DNA of 64,000 nt from Mucilaginibacter aquatilis. GTDB lineage: Bacteria > Bacteroidota > Bacteroidia > Sphingobacteriales > Sphingobacteriaceae. Every line of letters starts with the position of its first letter. Position 1 is the first letter of the stretch. The DNA is taken from assembly GCF_009755275.1 (NCBI RefSeq), contig NZ_WQLA01000003.1, positions 372,001 to 436,000 on the forward strand, given 5' to 3'. The translations under genes and the position numbers were made by a program. Positions 1 to 9,394 of the stretch are shown here, one piece after another. Under the pieces are notes generated by a model. It saw only the letters and a list, made by a program, of their open reading frames with translations. It searched no databases and was not told the DNA's origin.

Positions 1-1
1 G

Positions 2-952
2 CCGCTGCTCGATTTAATTTACCGTGCAGCAACTGTTCACCGCGAAAATAAAGATTACGCCGAGGTGCAAATTAGTTCACTAATTTCGGTTAAAACCGGC
101 GGATGCCCTGAAGACTGCGCTTATTGTCCGCAGGCTGCACGCTATCAAACCGGCGTAAATGTACACGCTATATTGCCTAAAGAAGAGGTAGTGGCAGCCG
201 CACAAAAAGCTAAGGCTGGCGGTGCATCGCGCTTGTGTATGGGCGCAGCATGGCGCGAAGTGCGCGATAACCGCGACTTTGACAAAGTAATTGAAATGGT
301 GCAGGCGGTTAATGAATTGGACATGGAAGTGTGTTGTACTCTTGGCATGCTTACCGAAAGCCAGGCTCAACGTTTGGCCGATGCCGGGTTGTATGCATAT
401 AATCACAATCTTGATACCTCTGAAGATGATTATAAACGTATTATAACTACTCGTACTTACGATGATCGCTTAAAAACGATTGAAAACGTGCGCAAAGCTA
501 AAATATCTGTTTGCAGTGGTGGTATTATAGGTTTAGGCGAAACCGTAGAAGACCGTATATCAATGCTGAAAACATTATCAAACATGCCTCAGCACCCGGA
601 GTCGGTTCCGGTAAATGCGCTTGTACCAGTTGAAGGTACTCCACTTGCCGAGCAACCTCGTGTTTCTGTTTGGGATATGGTGCGCATGATAGCAACGGCG
701 CGTATTGTAATGCCGCGTACGGTTGTACGCCTGTCAGCCGGACGTACCGAAATGAGTACTGTTGAGCAGGCTTTATGCTTTATGGCGGGTGCAAGTTCAA
801 TTTTTGCAGGCGAAAAACTACTGACCACACCGAATCCTGCATTTGATGAAGATATGGCAATGTTTGAGCTTTTAGGATTAACACCACGTAAAGCCTTTAA
901 AAATGGCAGGCCGCATCAGGCAAAGAATATTGAAGAGAGCGTGATAGCTTAA
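2..952 (+). CDS. bioB: Biotin synthase BioB (5' partial)
   Basis: Radical-SAM enzyme that inserts sulfur into dethiobiotin to make biotin. The open frame already runs at base 2 (reads [16 protein letters not shown]), so the true start lies outside the window; the GTG at 65 is internal. The signature [10 protein letters not shown] (bases 104 onwards) supplies the CxxxCxxC cysteines of the 4Fe-4S cluster, and the YNHNLDTS and GGIIGLGET motifs are typical of BioB. The C-terminus is complete and followed by a strong terminator. No other biotin genes are visible here; they could lie upstream. Confidence 0.97.
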   Translation, partial: PLLDLIYRAATVHRENKDYAEVQISSLISVKTGGCPEDCAYCPQAARYQTGVNVHAILPKEEVVAAAQKAKAGGASRLCMGAAWREVRDNRDFDKVIEMVQAVNELDMEVCCTLGMLTESQAQRLADAGLYAYNHNLDTSEDDYKRIITTRTYDDRLKTIENVRKAKISVCSGGIIGLGETVEDRISMLKTLSNMPQHPESVPVNALVPVEGTPLAEQPRVSVWDMVRMIATARIVMPRTVVRLSAGRTEMSTVEQALCFMAGASSIFAGEKLLTTPNPAFDEDMAMFELLGLTPRKAFKNGRPHQAKNIEESVIA

Positions 953-972
953 CATCAGCAAACAATACAAAC

Positions 973-1010
973 AAATGCCACCTGATTAAGGTGGCATTTG
1001 TTGTTTTATT
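973..1010 (+). terminator. Rho-independent terminator after bioB
   Basis: Perfect 10-bp stem AAATGCCACC / GGTGGCATTT (973-982 and 990-999) with a 7-nt loop, followed by a T-rich stretch. It ends the bioB transcript. Confidence 0.85.
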
Positions 1011-1165
1011 GCAGTAGTTAAAGCCCTCTCCTGTGAAATGAGCTATGCTGCTTATTCCAACAAGCTTTGAAATACCGGCTTTTTCATATACAATGCTGAA
1101 TAAACTGGCAAATCGTCGGGACTTTATTTTCCATGTCGAAACTCACCAATTTAAACTTTAAACGG

Positions 1166-1202
1166 TTTTTGCCTTTATAACTGACGAATAAATATATATT
1201 TG
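1166..1202 (+). promoter_or_regulatory. Candidate promoter of gatB
   Basis: TATATTTG at 1195-1202 is a perfect match to the Bacteroidota -7 element TAnnTTTG. A TTTTTG at 1166-1171 could be the -33 element, although the spacing of 23 nt is slightly long. The predicted transcript would begin near 1209, downstream of the GTG at 1205 and upstream of the ATG at 1238, so this decides the gatB start. Confidence 0.5.
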
Positions 1203-1237
1203 CCGTGTTAGGCAGTGCAACTGTCTTATGCATTGTA

Positions 1238-2707
1238 ATGATAAATTATAACACCGAAGCAAGCCATAAATATGAGCTGGTAGTAGGTTTGGAAGTACAC
1301 GCCCAGCTCTCTACCCAAAGCAAAATTTTCTCGGCCGATAGCGCTGCATTTGGCGCAGGTCCTAATGAGCATGTAAGTATGGTATCATTAGGGCACCCTG
1401 GCACACTACCTTTTTTAAATAAAAAGGCCGTTGAGTATGCCGTTAAACTTGGTTTTGCCTGCCATGGCCGAATAAACCAGTATAACAACTTCGCCCGTAA
1501 AAATTACTTTTATGCCGATTTACCCAAAGGCTATCAAATAAGTCAGGATCAGCACCCTATTATAACAGGCGGTTATGTAAGTGTTAAGCGTGAAGATGGC
1601 ACCGTAAAAAAGATTGCCATACACCATATACACATGGAAGAGGATGCCGGTAAAAGCATGCATGATCACCATGATACACATACTCTTATTGACCTGAACA
1701 GGGCAGGAGTGCCACTACTCGAGATTGTATCAGAGCCTGATATCCATAGTGCAGAAGAGGCTGGTTTGTATCTTACAGAGATGCGTAAGCTGGTGCGCTA
1801 CCTTGGCGTCTGCGATGGCAACATGGAGGAAGGTAGCATGCGCTGCGACGCTAACATATCAGTGAGGTTAAAAGGTGCAACTAAACTTGGCAACCGTTGC
1901 GAGGTAAAAAATCTTAACTCCATACGTAACGTTCAACGGGCAATTGAGCATGAGTTTTTAAGGCAGGTAACTGTTATTGAAGCGGGTGGCCATATAGATC
2001 AGAACACACTGAACTTTGATGCAAACACCGGCGAAACATCTGTTTTACGCAGCAAGGAAATGGCTAACGATTACCGTTATTTTCCTGAACCAGATTTGCA
2101 ACCACTGCTCTTAAGTGATGACTATCTGGAAGCTATTAGGCAAACAATGCCAGCTTTGCCTGAGGAGCTCTATGGTAAATACATTAATCAATTAGGGTTA
2201 AGTAATTATGATGCCTCTGTAATAACTGCAGATCATGATCTGGTTATTTACTTTGAGGAGCTGGTAAAGCATACAAAAAATTACAAGTCGGCCGCCCACT
2301 GGATGATGGGTGCTGTAAAGTCATATCTTAACGAGCATCACCTCACCATTGATACCTTAACACTTTTGCCTTCAAAGCTGGCGGAAATTATACAACTGGT
2401 TGATGATGGTAAAGTAAATAACACCGTTGCATCACACAAACTGTTTCCGGCAATGCTGGCAGATGCAGGCAAAACTGCCGAGCAGATGGCAACAGAACTT
2501 AATTTGATTATAAGCGAAGATAGTAACGAGCTTGAAGGTTTCATTCAGGATGCACTGGCAAAGTTCCCTGATAAAGTTGTTGAATACCAAAAGGGTAAAA
2601 AAGGCGTATTAGGTTTGTTCATGGGCGAAATCATGAAACGCTCAAAAGGCAAAATTGATCCGCAAAAAACAAATCAGTTACTTATTAAAGCATTACAAGC
2701 TAAATAA
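1238..2707 (+). CDS. gatB: Asp/Glu-tRNA(Asn/Gln) amidotransferase subunit B
   Basis: Kinase/transfer subunit of the GatCAB complex that converts misacylated Glu-tRNA(Gln) and Asp-tRNA(Asn) into Gln- and Asn-tRNA in the cytoplasm. It opens with YELVVGLEVHAQLSTQSKIF, followed by HMEEDAGKS and the LIDLNRAGVPLLEIVSEPD signature, and ends with a helical YqeY-like tail. 489 aa is normal for GatB. A longer frame from GTG 1205 exists, but the -7 element at 1195-1202 makes ATG 1238 the better start. gatA and gatC are not in the window. The next gene starts 1 nt after the stop, so the two are probably cotranscribed. Confidence 0.96.
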   Translation: MINYNTEASHKYELVVGLEVHAQLSTQSKIFSADSAAFGAGPNEHVSMVSLGHPGTLPFLNKKAVEYAVKLGFACHGRINQYNNFARKNYFYADLPKGYQISQDQHPIITGGYVSVKREDGTVKKIAIHHIHMEEDAGKSMHDHHDTHTLIDLNRAGVPLLEIVSEPDIHSAEEAGLYLTEMRKLVRYLGVCDGNMEEGSMRCDANISVRLKGATKLGNRCEVKNLNSIRNVQRAIEHEFLRQVTVIEAGGHIDQNTLNFDANTGETSVLRSKEMANDYRYFPEPDLQPLLLSDDYLEAIRQTMPALPEELYGKYINQLGLSNYDASVITADHDLVIYFEELVKHTKNYKSAAHWMMGAVKSYLNEHHLTIDTLTLLPSKLAEIIQLVDDGKVNNTVASHKLFPAMLADAGKTAEQMATELNLIISEDSNELEGFIQDALAKFPDKVVEYQKGKKGVLGLFMGEIMKRSKGKIDPQKTNQLLIKALQAK

Positions 2708-2708
2708 A

Positions 2709-3821
2709 ATGAAAAACCACATCGTATCAACCTCCATATTAGCCGTTCTGTTAGGCTTGTACTCATGTAAGGATGAAAAAAGCTTCAAAATAGAAGGTAA
2801 CATCAGCAATACGGCTGATGTAAAAAAAGTATACTTGTTAAGAGCTGATACCAATCAGGTAAGCGTAATTGACTCGTCTGAATTGAAAGACGGTAAGTTC
2901 GAATTCAAAAACCAATCTACTGTTGCAAACTTATTCAAATTGCGTTTAGGGCAGTCTTTATTTGATTTGATTGCTAAGAACGGAGATGATATTAAATTTG
3001 AGACCAACCTGGCTGATGAAAAGCATGAGTACAAAGTAAGCGGATCGCAGGAGTCAGATAAGATTAAGGAGTTCAACACATTCAGTAATGTATACAGCGC
3101 AAAAAACTCGCAGCTTGTAAATGAATTTCAAAGCAAAGTAAAAGATAACAACCAAGACTCTTTATTAAAAATTTATCAGCCCGTATTTGAAAAAAATATG
3201 GATGCTTACAGCAAGGAAGTATTGAAGTTTGTAAACGACAATAAAAAATCGCTCGCAGCTTTCTATGCAGCAATGTCTTTAGACCCAAACAAGTACGAAC
3301 AGCAATTGGTGGCCTATGCCGATGACTTGAAAGAGGAGTTTAAAGATAATGCTCCGGTACAGCAGTTTGTAAAACAGATGGAAGCCGTTAAGCCGGTATC
3401 GGTAGGACATAAAGCTCCGGAATTTACAGTCAAGGATGTAAACGGGAAAGACGTTAAGCTGGCCGATTACAAAGGCAAATATGTGATGATAGATTTCTGG
3501 GCATCGTGGTGTGGTCCTTGCCGTCAGGAAAACCCTAACGTGGTAAAATTATACAACCAGTATAAAGGCAAAGGCTTTAATATATTAGGCGTATCACTCG
3601 ATGAAAACAAACAGGCATGGCAGCGCGCCATCCAAGAAGATAAACTTGCCTGGCAACAAGTGTCTGACCTGAAAAAATGGGACGGGCCAGTTGCACGTGC
3701 TTACCAAATACAGGCAATACCATCAAACTTTATACTTGATACAGAAGGTAATATAATTGCTAAAAACATAACTGGCCAGAACCTCGAACAATTTTTAAAT
3801 AAAACCTTTGCTAAACTTTAA
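2709..3821 (+). CDS. Thioredoxin-like lipoprotein (DUF4369 + AhpC/TSA/redoxin domain)
   Basis: Predicted outer- or periplasm-facing lipoprotein of 370 aa: a hydrophobic signal with lipobox LYSC (Cys20), an N-terminal DUF4369-like beta domain (about residues 25-125), a helical linker, and a C-terminal TlpA/ResA-like thioredoxin fold. The redox motif WCGPC is at residues 267-271, and the cis-Pro loop is AIPSNFIL. Such proteins reduce disulfides in the periplasm, for example for cytochrome c maturation or cell-envelope proteins; the actual partner is unknown. ATG 2709 lies immediately after the gatB stop; an in-frame extension into gatB is dismissed because it would hide the signal peptide. Confidence 0.88.
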   Translation: MKNHIVSTSILAVLLGLYSCKDEKSFKIEGNISNTADVKKVYLLRADTNQVSVIDSSELKDGKFEFKNQSTVANLFKLRLGQSLFDLIAKNGDDIKFETNLADEKHEYKVSGSQESDKIKEFNTFSNVYSAKNSQLVNEFQSKVKDNNQDSLLKIYQPVFEKNMDAYSKEVLKFVNDNKKSLAAFYAAMSLDPNKYEQQLVAYADDLKEEFKDNAPVQQFVKQMEAVKPVSVGHKAPEFTVKDVNGKDVKLADYKGKYVMIDFWASWCGPCRQENPNVVKLYNQYKGKGFNILGVSLDENKQAWQRAIQEDKLAWQQVSDLKKWDGPVARAYQIQAIPSNFILDTEGNIIAKNITGQNLEQFLNKTFAKL

Positions 3822-3911
3822 GCAAATATTAAGCTTTAATAATTTATTAACATTAGTTTAACTATTTGCTTTTGTTTTGGTATTACCTTTATGCCAAAAT
3901 TCAACCCTCTG

Positions 3912-4604
3912 ATGAGTACTACTGCAAAGCAAAAAATTTTAATTGTAGACGACGAACCGGACATTTTAGAGTTAATAGAATACAACTTAAAAAAAGAAGG
4001 ATACCAGGTTCATTTAGCCCATAACGGCCAAGAAGCTGTTGCAGAAGCAAAAAAGGTATTGCCAGATTTGATTGTTCTGGATATAATGATGCCTAAAATG
4101 GATGGCATTGAAGCTTGCCGCATTATGCGCACCATGCCTGAGTTTAAAAATACTTTTATGGTGTTTTTAACAGCTCGTAGTGAAGAGTACTCTGAGATAG
4201 CTGGTTTTAACGTAGGTGCCGATGACTACATTGCCAAACCTATAAAACCGCGTGCTTTAGTAAGCCGTATAAATGCTATACTACGCCGTAACGCGGGTAC
4301 CGAAGAAGTATCAGATAACAAGTTAGAAGTAGGCGATTTGGTAATTGACCGTGAGAGTTACCTGGTTTATCAAAATGGCAGCAAAGTGGTTTTGGCTAAA
4401 AAGGAGTTTGAGTTACTGTATCTGTTAGCTTCAAAACCTGGTAAGGTTTATACACGCGAAGTAATCCTTAAGAATATATGGGAAGATTCAGTTGTGGTAA
4501 CTAACCGCACCATTGATGTCCACATCCGTAAATTGCGTGAAAAGCTTGGAGAAAATTATGTATCAACCGTTAAGGGCGTAGGCTACAAATTTGAATACGT
4601 TTAA
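3912..4604 (+). CDS. PhoB-type response regulator (OmpR/PhoB family)
   Basis: Two-component response regulator of 230 aa. The receiver domain has acidic residues in VDDEPD (13-17), the phosphoacceptor Asp57 in LIVLDIMMP, and Lys109 in IAKPIKP. The C-terminal winged-helix DNA-binding domain ends in RTIDVHIRKLREKLG...VKGVGYKFE. ATG 3891 is an alternative start, but TACCTTTA at 3884-3891 resembles a -7 element and would overlap it, so ATG 3912 is preferred. No histidine kinase gene is adjacent, so its partner and target are not evident. A strong terminator follows. Confidence 0.93.
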   Translation: MSTTAKQKILIVDDEPDILELIEYNLKKEGYQVHLAHNGQEAVAEAKKVLPDLIVLDIMMPKMDGIEACRIMRTMPEFKNTFMVFLTARSEEYSEIAGFNVGADDYIAKPIKPRALVSRINAILRRNAGTEEVSDNKLEVGDLVIDRESYLVYQNGSKVVLAKKEFELLYLLASKPGKVYTREVILKNIWEDSVVVTNRTIDVHIRKLREKLGENYVSTVKGVGYKFEYV

Positions 4605-4627
4605 ACAGTAATTAATGATAAATTGAA

Positions 4628-4660
4628 ACACCCGTAAATAAATTTACGGGTGTTTTTTGT
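4628..4660 (+). terminator. Terminator after the response regulator
   Basis: 12-bp perfect stem ACACCCGTAAAT / ATTTACGGGTGT (4628-4639 and 4642-4653) with a 2-nt loop, followed by TTTTTTG. Confidence 0.88.
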
Positions 4661-4717
4661 TATTAAATATGGAGCTTATGAATTAGACGAACAATCGGAC
4701 AAAAACGTCCGATAACA

Positions 4718-4748
4718 AAAAAGCCCTGCTTAGCAGGGCTTTTTTGTT
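4718..4748. terminator. Bidirectional terminator, mainly for accD
   Basis: Stem AAAGCCCTGCT / AGCAGGGCTTT around 4719-4742, flanked by A-run and T-run on both sides, so it can act in either direction. A second small hairpin (ATCGGAC / GTCCGAT, 4694-4713) lies just beyond it. Confidence 0.85.
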
Positions 4749-4764
4749 AAGTTTTGTGCTGTAT

Positions 4765-5610
4765 TTAGTTTGCCATCATTTTAAGGAACGATGCTAATTT
4801 TTCTTTCATCTCCCTACGATCAACTATAAAGTCAAGGAAGCCTTTTTCCTGCAAAAACTCTGCAGTTTGGAATCCTTTAGGCAAGTCTTTTTTAATTGTT
4901 TCTTTAATAACCCTTGGGCCAGCAAAACCAATTAACGCGCCAGGTTCGGCAATGTTGATATCGCCCAGCATGGCATATGATGCAGTTACGCCACCTGTGG
5001 TTGGGTCGGTAAGTAGAGATATATAAGGCACGCCTGCCTGGCCTAATAATGCCAGCTTAGCGGACGTTTTGGCCATTTGCATTAATGAAAATGCGGCCTC
5101 CATCATTCGTGCACCACCCGATTTTGATATCATCAAAAAAGGAACCTTGTTTTGAATACTATAATCAATTGATCGTGCAATTTTCTCACCCACAACTGAT
5201 CCCATTGAGCCACCAATAAAATTGAAGTCCATACAGGCAACCATTAACGGTTGTCCGTCAACCTTACCATGAGCTGCACGGATAGCATCTTTTAAACCGG
5301 TTTTTGCTTGCGTTTCTTTAAGGCGGTCGCTGTATTTTTTAGTGTCAACAAACTCAAGCGGGTCACCTGAGCGCAGGTTACTGAACAACTCAGTAAATTC
5401 GTTATTATCAAAAAGTACAGAAAAATACTCTTTTGAGCCTATGCGTAAATGATAACCGCAGTAATGGCAAACGTATTGATTTTCAACCTGTTCTGTATAG
5501 TGTAACGGGCGTTTACAGTTTGGACACTTGTTCCAAACACCGTCCGGAGCTTCTTTTTTATCTTCGGTAGAGGTAGTAATACCCTTTGATTCTCTCTTAA
5601 ACCACGCCAT
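4765..5610 (-). CDS. accD: Acetyl-CoA carboxylase carboxyltransferase subunit beta
   Basis: Beta subunit of the carboxyltransferase that moves the carboxyl group from biotin to acetyl-CoA in the first step of fatty-acid synthesis. N-terminal four-Cys zinc ribbon CPNCKRPL...CHYC, then the crotonase-like carboxyltransferase fold with [20 protein letters not shown] and [19 protein letters not shown]. The start at 5610 ([10 protein letters not shown]) matches the family N-terminus; a longer form from 5625 adds only MMELP. 281 aa is the usual length. Expressed alone from its own strand. Confidence 0.95.
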   Translation of the reverse strand: MAWFKRESKGITTSTEDKKEAPDGVWNKCPNCKRPLHYTEQVENQYVCHYCGYHLRIGSKEYFSVLFDNNEFTELFSNLRSGDPLEFVDTKKYSDRLKETQAKTGLKDAIRAAHGKVDGQPLMVACMDFNFIGGSMGSVVGEKIARSIDYSIQNKVPFLMISKSGGARMMEAAFSLMQMAKTSAKLALLGQAGVPYISLLTDPTTGGVTASYAMLGDINIAEPGALIGFAGPRVIKETIKKDLPKGFQTAEFLQEKGFLDFIVDRREMKEKLASFLKMMAN

Positions 5611-5739
5611 TGGTAATTCCATCAATGATAATTAAAGGTACAAAGAAACGAAAATTATCTTATTTAAACTGTTAGTAACAAATTACGATTGTTATTCAAA
5701 TATTAACAATTAAACAAATTATATCAAATTAACGCAACA

Positions 5740-5773
5740 TTTGGCTGAAAAATGCATAAAATTTATACATTCG
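5740..5773 (+). promoter_or_regulatory. Candidate promoter of fbaA
   Basis: TTTG at 5740-5743 and TACATTCG at 5766-5773 (one mismatch to TAnnTTTG) with 22-nt spacing. This places transcription start about 15 nt before the ATG. Motif reading only. Confidence 0.35.
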
Positions 5774-5795
5774 TGCTGTAAACCAACCAACAACT

Positions 5796-6875
5796 ATGGA
5801 TTTAAAAAATTATAAAGGCGTTTTGCACGGTGATCAGGTGCAGGAGTTATTTGAAGCAGCAAAGAAACATCAGTTTGCTTTACCTGCAGTTAACGTGATA
5901 GGAACCAATTCTATCAACGCTGTTATGGAAACTGCCAAGTCTGTTAACTCACCGGTAATTATCCAACTGTCAAACGGTGGAGCGCAATTTTACGCCGGTA
6001 AATCATTAGATAACTCTAAACTGCAAGCCTGTATATTAGGTGCCGTATCAGCAGCTAAGCACGTACATTTACTGGCCGAACATTATGGTGTTGCCGTTAT
6101 ATTACATACCGACCATGCTGCAAAAAAATTACTGCCTTGGATTGACGGATTACTAGAGCATGGCGAAAAACATTTTGCTGAAACCGGCAAGCCATTGTTC
6201 TCATCACACATGCTTGACCTTTCAGAAGAGCCTATCGAGGAAAACATTGAAGTTTCAGCTCAATACCTTGAGCGCATGGCTAAAATGAACATGACCATTG
6301 AAATTGAGTTAGGTGTAACCGGTGGTGAAGAAGATGGTGTAGATAATACAGATGTTGACAGCGCACGTTTATATACTCAACCTGAAGAAGTTGCTTATGC
6401 CTATGAGCATCTTTCAGCAGTAAGTCATCGTTTTACTGTTGCTGCTGCATTTGGTAACGTACACGGTGTGTACAAACCAGGTAACGTAAAATTACAGCCG
6501 GTAATCTTACATAACTCACAAGAGTTCCTTAAACAAAAACACAACATTGCTGCTGAAAAACCAATCAACTTTGTATTCCATGGCGGTTCTGGTTCAAGCC
6601 AGGAAGAAATTCGTGAGGCAATCTCTTACGGTGCCATCAAAATGAATATTGATACTGATATGCAGTGGGCTTTCTGGGAAGGCATTAAAGATTACTACAA
6701 AGCAAAAGAAGGTTACCTGCAAGCACAAATTGGCAGCCCTGATGGTGAAGATTCTCCAAACAAAAAATATTACGATCCACGCGTATGGTTGCGTAAAGGT
6801 GAGGAAACCTTTGTACAACGTTTAACTCAGGCATTTGCCGATTTAAACTGCCTTGACGTAAACAGCAAATTGTAA
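5796..6875 (+). CDS. fbaA: Class II fructose-bisphosphate aldolase
   Basis: Zn-dependent aldolase of glycolysis and gluconeogenesis that splits fructose-1,6-bisphosphate into DHAP and glyceraldehyde-3-phosphate. The long E. coli FbaA-type (class IIA) form, 359 aa. Catalytic Asp106 and zinc ligand His107 are in ILHTDHAAKK; further zinc-site histidines are in NVHGVYKPGNVKL and FHGGSGSSQEEI, and the phosphate-binding NIDTDMQWAFW segment is intact. Monocistronic: a candidate promoter lies before it and a terminator follows. Confidence 0.96.
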   Translation: MDLKNYKGVLHGDQVQELFEAAKKHQFALPAVNVIGTNSINAVMETAKSVNSPVIIQLSNGGAQFYAGKSLDNSKLQACILGAVSAAKHVHLLAEHYGVAVILHTDHAAKKLLPWIDGLLEHGEKHFAETGKPLFSSHMLDLSEEPIEENIEVSAQYLERMAKMNMTIEIELGVTGGEEDGVDNTDVDSARLYTQPEEVAYAYEHLSAVSHRFTVAAAFGNVHGVYKPGNVKLQPVILHNSQEFLKQKHNIAAEKPINFVFHGGSGSSQEEIREAISYGAIKMNIDTDMQWAFWEGIKDYYKAKEGYLQAQIGSPDGEDSPNKKYYDPRVWLRKGEETFVQRLTQAFADLNCLDVNSKL

Positions 6876-6896
6876 TTTAATTTTTTTACAAAAGGT

Positions 6897-6932
6897 AAAC
6901 GCCGTTACCATCCTGGTATCGGCGTTTTTTGT
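6897..6932 (+). terminator. Terminator after fbaA
   Basis: Stem AAACGCCG..TACCA / TGGTA..CGGCGTTT (6897-6909 and 6914-6927) with one mismatch, followed by T6. Confidence 0.85.
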
Positions 6933-6959
6933 TATAATTACTTTTTAACTATTTAAGTT

Positions 6960-7457
6960 ATGGCAAAGAAAAAAAGCGGAATATTTGAGCGTTTTGCTAA
7001 TTGGGCCACCGCGGCAACCGGCAGTTCGGCAGCGTTTGTGTTGGCTGCTTTAGTTGTTGTAGTATGGGGCGCCAGCGGTCCGCTTTTTCATTATTCTGAA
7101 ACGTGGCAGCTTGTAATTAATACGGGCACCACGATTATAACATTTTTAATGGTGTTTTTGATACAAAAGGCCCAGAATAAAGACTCACGTGCATTGCATC
7201 TAAAGCTTAACGAACTTATTGCTGCAATGGAGGGCGCAAGTAACCGTATGGTGAACATTGAAGACTTAAGTGAGAAAGAGCTGGAACAAATACATAACTA
7301 TTATGTGCGCCTGGCGCAGCTTGCAAAAACCGAAGACAATTTAGGTTGTACGCATACTATTGATGCAGCAGAGTTCAACCACGAAAACAAAAGCGAAAAG
7401 ATTAAAAATACTACCCAGAAAATAAATGAGTACAATAGTAAACGTAAAAAAGGTTAG
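6960..7457 (+). CDS. Low-affinity iron permease family membrane protein
   Basis: 165 aa with two predicted membrane segments (about 22-42 and 52-72). The segment from ASGPLFHYSETWQLVINTGTT to FLMVFLIQKAQNKD is the signature of the Fet4-like low-affinity iron permease family (PF04120), which in bacteria is a short two-helix version without proven transport. A charged helical tail follows (KLNELIAAMEGASNRMVNIEDL). Its last 32 nt overlap the start of the following acetyltransferase gene in another frame, suggesting translational coupling. Iron transport is a family-name inference, not shown. Confidence 0.8.
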   Translation: MAKKKSGIFERFANWATAATGSSAAFVLAALVVVVWGASGPLFHYSETWQLVINTGTTIITFLMVFLIQKAQNKDSRALHLKLNELIAAMEGASNRMVNIEDLSEKELEQIHNYYVRLAQLAKTEDNLGCTHTIDAAEFNHENKSEKIKNTTQKINEYNSKRKKG

Positions 7458-7860
7458 CGAGCAGGAAGATTTAGACAAGGTGTTTGCAGTAAGACGCGTG
7501 GTGTTTGTTGACGAGCAAAATTGCCCGCCCGAATTAGAGTGGGAATTTGAGGACGAGTCCACACACTTTTTAGCCGAAATTAACGGACAACCAGCAGGCG
7601 CATCACGCTGGCGTAAAACAGATAAAGGCTACAAGCTTGAACGTTTTGCCGTATTAAAAGAAAACCGCGGGCAGGGCGTAGGGCAAGCTCTTGTAAAGGC
7701 AGTATTGAATGATTTACCTGAAGATGCGCAGTACATTTATCTGCACGCCCAGGTACAGGCAACGCCTCTTTACAAAAAGTTTGGCTTCAAAGAAATAGGA
7801 CCCATGTTTGAGGAGGCCGGAATACAACATCACAAAATGGTATTTGAACCGGTAAAGTAA
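7426..7860 (+). CDS. GNAT family N-acetyltransferase
   Basis: 144 aa acetyltransferase of the YjcF/ElaA-like GNAT group. The acetyl-CoA pyrophosphate loop is ENRGQGVGQALV (R/QxxGxG/A), preceded by KLERFAVLKE (beta4), with the C-terminal YKKFGFKEIGPMFEEAGIQHHKM typical of this group. The substrate cannot be predicted. The ATG lies inside the 3' end of the iron-permease-like gene (32-nt overlap). A convergent terminator follows. Confidence 0.88.
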   Translation: MSTIVNVKKVSEQEDLDKVFAVRRVVFVDEQNCPPELEWEFEDESTHFLAEINGQPAGASRWRKTDKGYKLERFAVLKENRGQGVGQALVKAVLNDLPEDAQYIYLHAQVQATPLYKKFGFKEIGPMFEEAGIQHHKMVFEPVK

Positions 7861-7905
7861 TTGACTAAGCTATAATTACTGAATGTAAAGCTGCATGAAA
7901 TAAAA

Positions 7906-7950
7906 AAAGGGCAAAGGTAAAGGATGTATCCTTCGCCTTTGCCCTTTCGG
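7906..7950. terminator. Bidirectional terminator between GNAT gene and ndh
   Basis: 12-bp stem AAAGGGCAAAGG / CCTTTGCCCTTT (7906-7917 and 7936-7947) with A- and T-rich flanks, between two convergent genes. Confidence 0.8.
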
Positions 7951-7966
7951 TTATTTATATAACAGA

Positions 7967-9286
7967 TCAGTCTGTTTTAGGAAGCTGTACAGCTTCATCA
8001 ACCTCGGGTAGTGCTTCACGTACATAACGACGGATAATTAAGCGCGTACCGCCATTATAGGTCATGTAGCTACCCAACCAATTAATGAAGGTTACCACCT
8101 TATTACGGAAGCCTAATAGCGATATAAGGTGAATAAACATCCATATCAACCACGCTATAAATCCGCTTAATTTAATTTTACCCAAATCGGCAACGGCTTT
8201 ATTACGACCAATAGTTGCCATCGAACCAAGGTCTTTATACTTGAATGGTTCAGTAGGTTCGCCTTTAACTAAGTGAGCAATGTTTTCAGCCAGTTTTTTA
8301 CCTTGCTGTATAGCAACTTGAGCAACGCCCGGATAACCATTTGGTGTAGCTTCGGTAATTATAGCACCAACGTCGCCAATTGCAAATACGTTATTAGTAC
8401 CAACAACGCGATTGATTTCATCAGTTTTGATACGGTTGCCTCTAACAATATTTTCTTTAGCAAAGCCATTTGGAACAATACCCATAACACCTGCTGACCA
8501 CACAACGTTCTTAGTGCGAATAACGCGGCCGTCTTCAAACTTTAGTTCGTTGCCGTCGTAGCTCTGTACTTTGACATTCAGTAACACTTCAACGCCCATG
8601 CCTAGCAATGCTTCTTTAGCTTTGTTTGAAGCCTGCTCAGACATTGGTCCAAGCACACGAGGTAAGAAGTCTACCAGGTAAACTTTCATATCCTCTTTTT
8701 TAAGCTCAGGATAATCTTTAGAAAGCACGTGGTTGCGCAGCTCGGCAAATGAGCCTGCAAGCTCTACACCGGTAGGGCCGGCGCCAACCATCACAAAGGT
8801 TAAATAAGGATCGCGCTCTTCTTTAGTTTTAGCAATTACAGCCTGTTCAAGGTTTTGCAAAAACATGTAACGCAGGTTTAGTGCTTCCGGTATGGTTTTC
8901 ATTGGCATTGCATAATGCTCAATGTCTTTATTGCCAAAAAAGTTGGTAGTTGATCCGGTAGCCATAACAAGGTAGTCATAGGCTATTTCACCAATGGTTG
9001 TTTCAATATAGTTTTGTTCGGTATTAACTCCTGTAACTTCAGCTACCCTGAAACGAAGGTTTTTTTGACCTTCAAAATTTTTACGAAGTGAGAAAGCGAT
9101 TGACTCACACTCCAAACTTCCGGTTGCTACCTGGTAAAGCAGCGGTGGGAAAGAGTGATAGTTGTGCTTGTCAAGAAGAAGAATTTCAACCGGTTCTTTT
9201 GCTAGCCGGCTTGCCAGTTCAACACCGCCAAATCCGCCGCCAACAATTACAACGAGCGGAAATTTTGTGTTTTGTTTTGAATCCAT
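7967..9286 (-). CDS. ndh: NAD(P)/FAD-dependent oxidoreductase, type II NADH dehydrogenase
   Basis: Single-subunit, non-proton-pumping NADH:quinone oxidoreductase at the inner face of the membrane. FAD-binding Rossmann motif VVIVGGGFGGVELA at the N-terminus, NAD-binding VMVGAGPTGVELAGSFAEL in the middle, FAD-contacting VFAIGDVGAI near residue 300, and a hydrophobic C-terminal stretch (LSGFIAWLIWMFIHLISLLGFRN) for membrane attachment, as in Ndh. 439 aa is typical. Monocistronic on the minus strand. Confidence 0.92.
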   Translation of the reverse strand: MDSKQNTKFPLVVIVGGGFGGVELASRLAKEPVEILLLDKHNYHSFPPLLYQVATGSLECESIAFSLRKNFEGQKNLRFRVAEVTGVNTEQNYIETTIGEIAYDYLVMATGSTTNFFGNKDIEHYAMPMKTIPEALNLRYMFLQNLEQAVIAKTKEERDPYLTFVMVGAGPTGVELAGSFAELRNHVLSKDYPELKKEDMKVYLVDFLPRVLGPMSEQASNKAKEALLGMGVEVLLNVKVQSYDGNELKFEDGRVIRTKNVVWSAGVMGIVPNGFAKENIVRGNRIKTDEINRVVGTNNVFAIGDVGAIITEATPNGYPGVAQVAIQQGKKLAENIAHLVKGEPTEPFKYKDLGSMATIGRNKAVADLGKIKLSGFIAWLIWMFIHLISLLGFRNKVVTFINWLGSYMTYNGGTRLIIRRYVREALPEVDEAVQLPKTD

Positions 9287-9338
9287 GTTTGTTTATAGTA
9301 ACAGTTTTTATATAGGGCCGATGTAATGTAGTATTAAC

Positions 9339-9374
9339 AAAAAAGGCTTCAAATGTTCTTTGAAGCCTTTTTAA
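9339..9374. terminator. Terminator after secDF
   Basis: Stem AAAAGGCTTCAAA / TTTGAAGCCTTTT (about 9340-9353 and 9359-9372) with a 5-nt loop, A-rich and T-rich flanks; serves the minus-strand secDF gene. Confidence 0.82.
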
Positions 9375-9394
9375 AAATTCGTATTTCGAAAGTT

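Noticed and set aside
65..952. bioB starting at GTG 65
   Set aside because: The reading frame continues upstream to base 2 with BioB-like residues, so this is an internal codon of a truncated gene.
1205..1237. GTG start for gatB at 1205
   Set aside because: Lies directly at the -7 element; the ATG at 1238 matches the family N-terminus.
4694..4713. Small ATCGGAC / GTCCGAT hairpin as a regulator site
   Set aside because: Short, sits between two terminators and is better explained as an additional termination stem.
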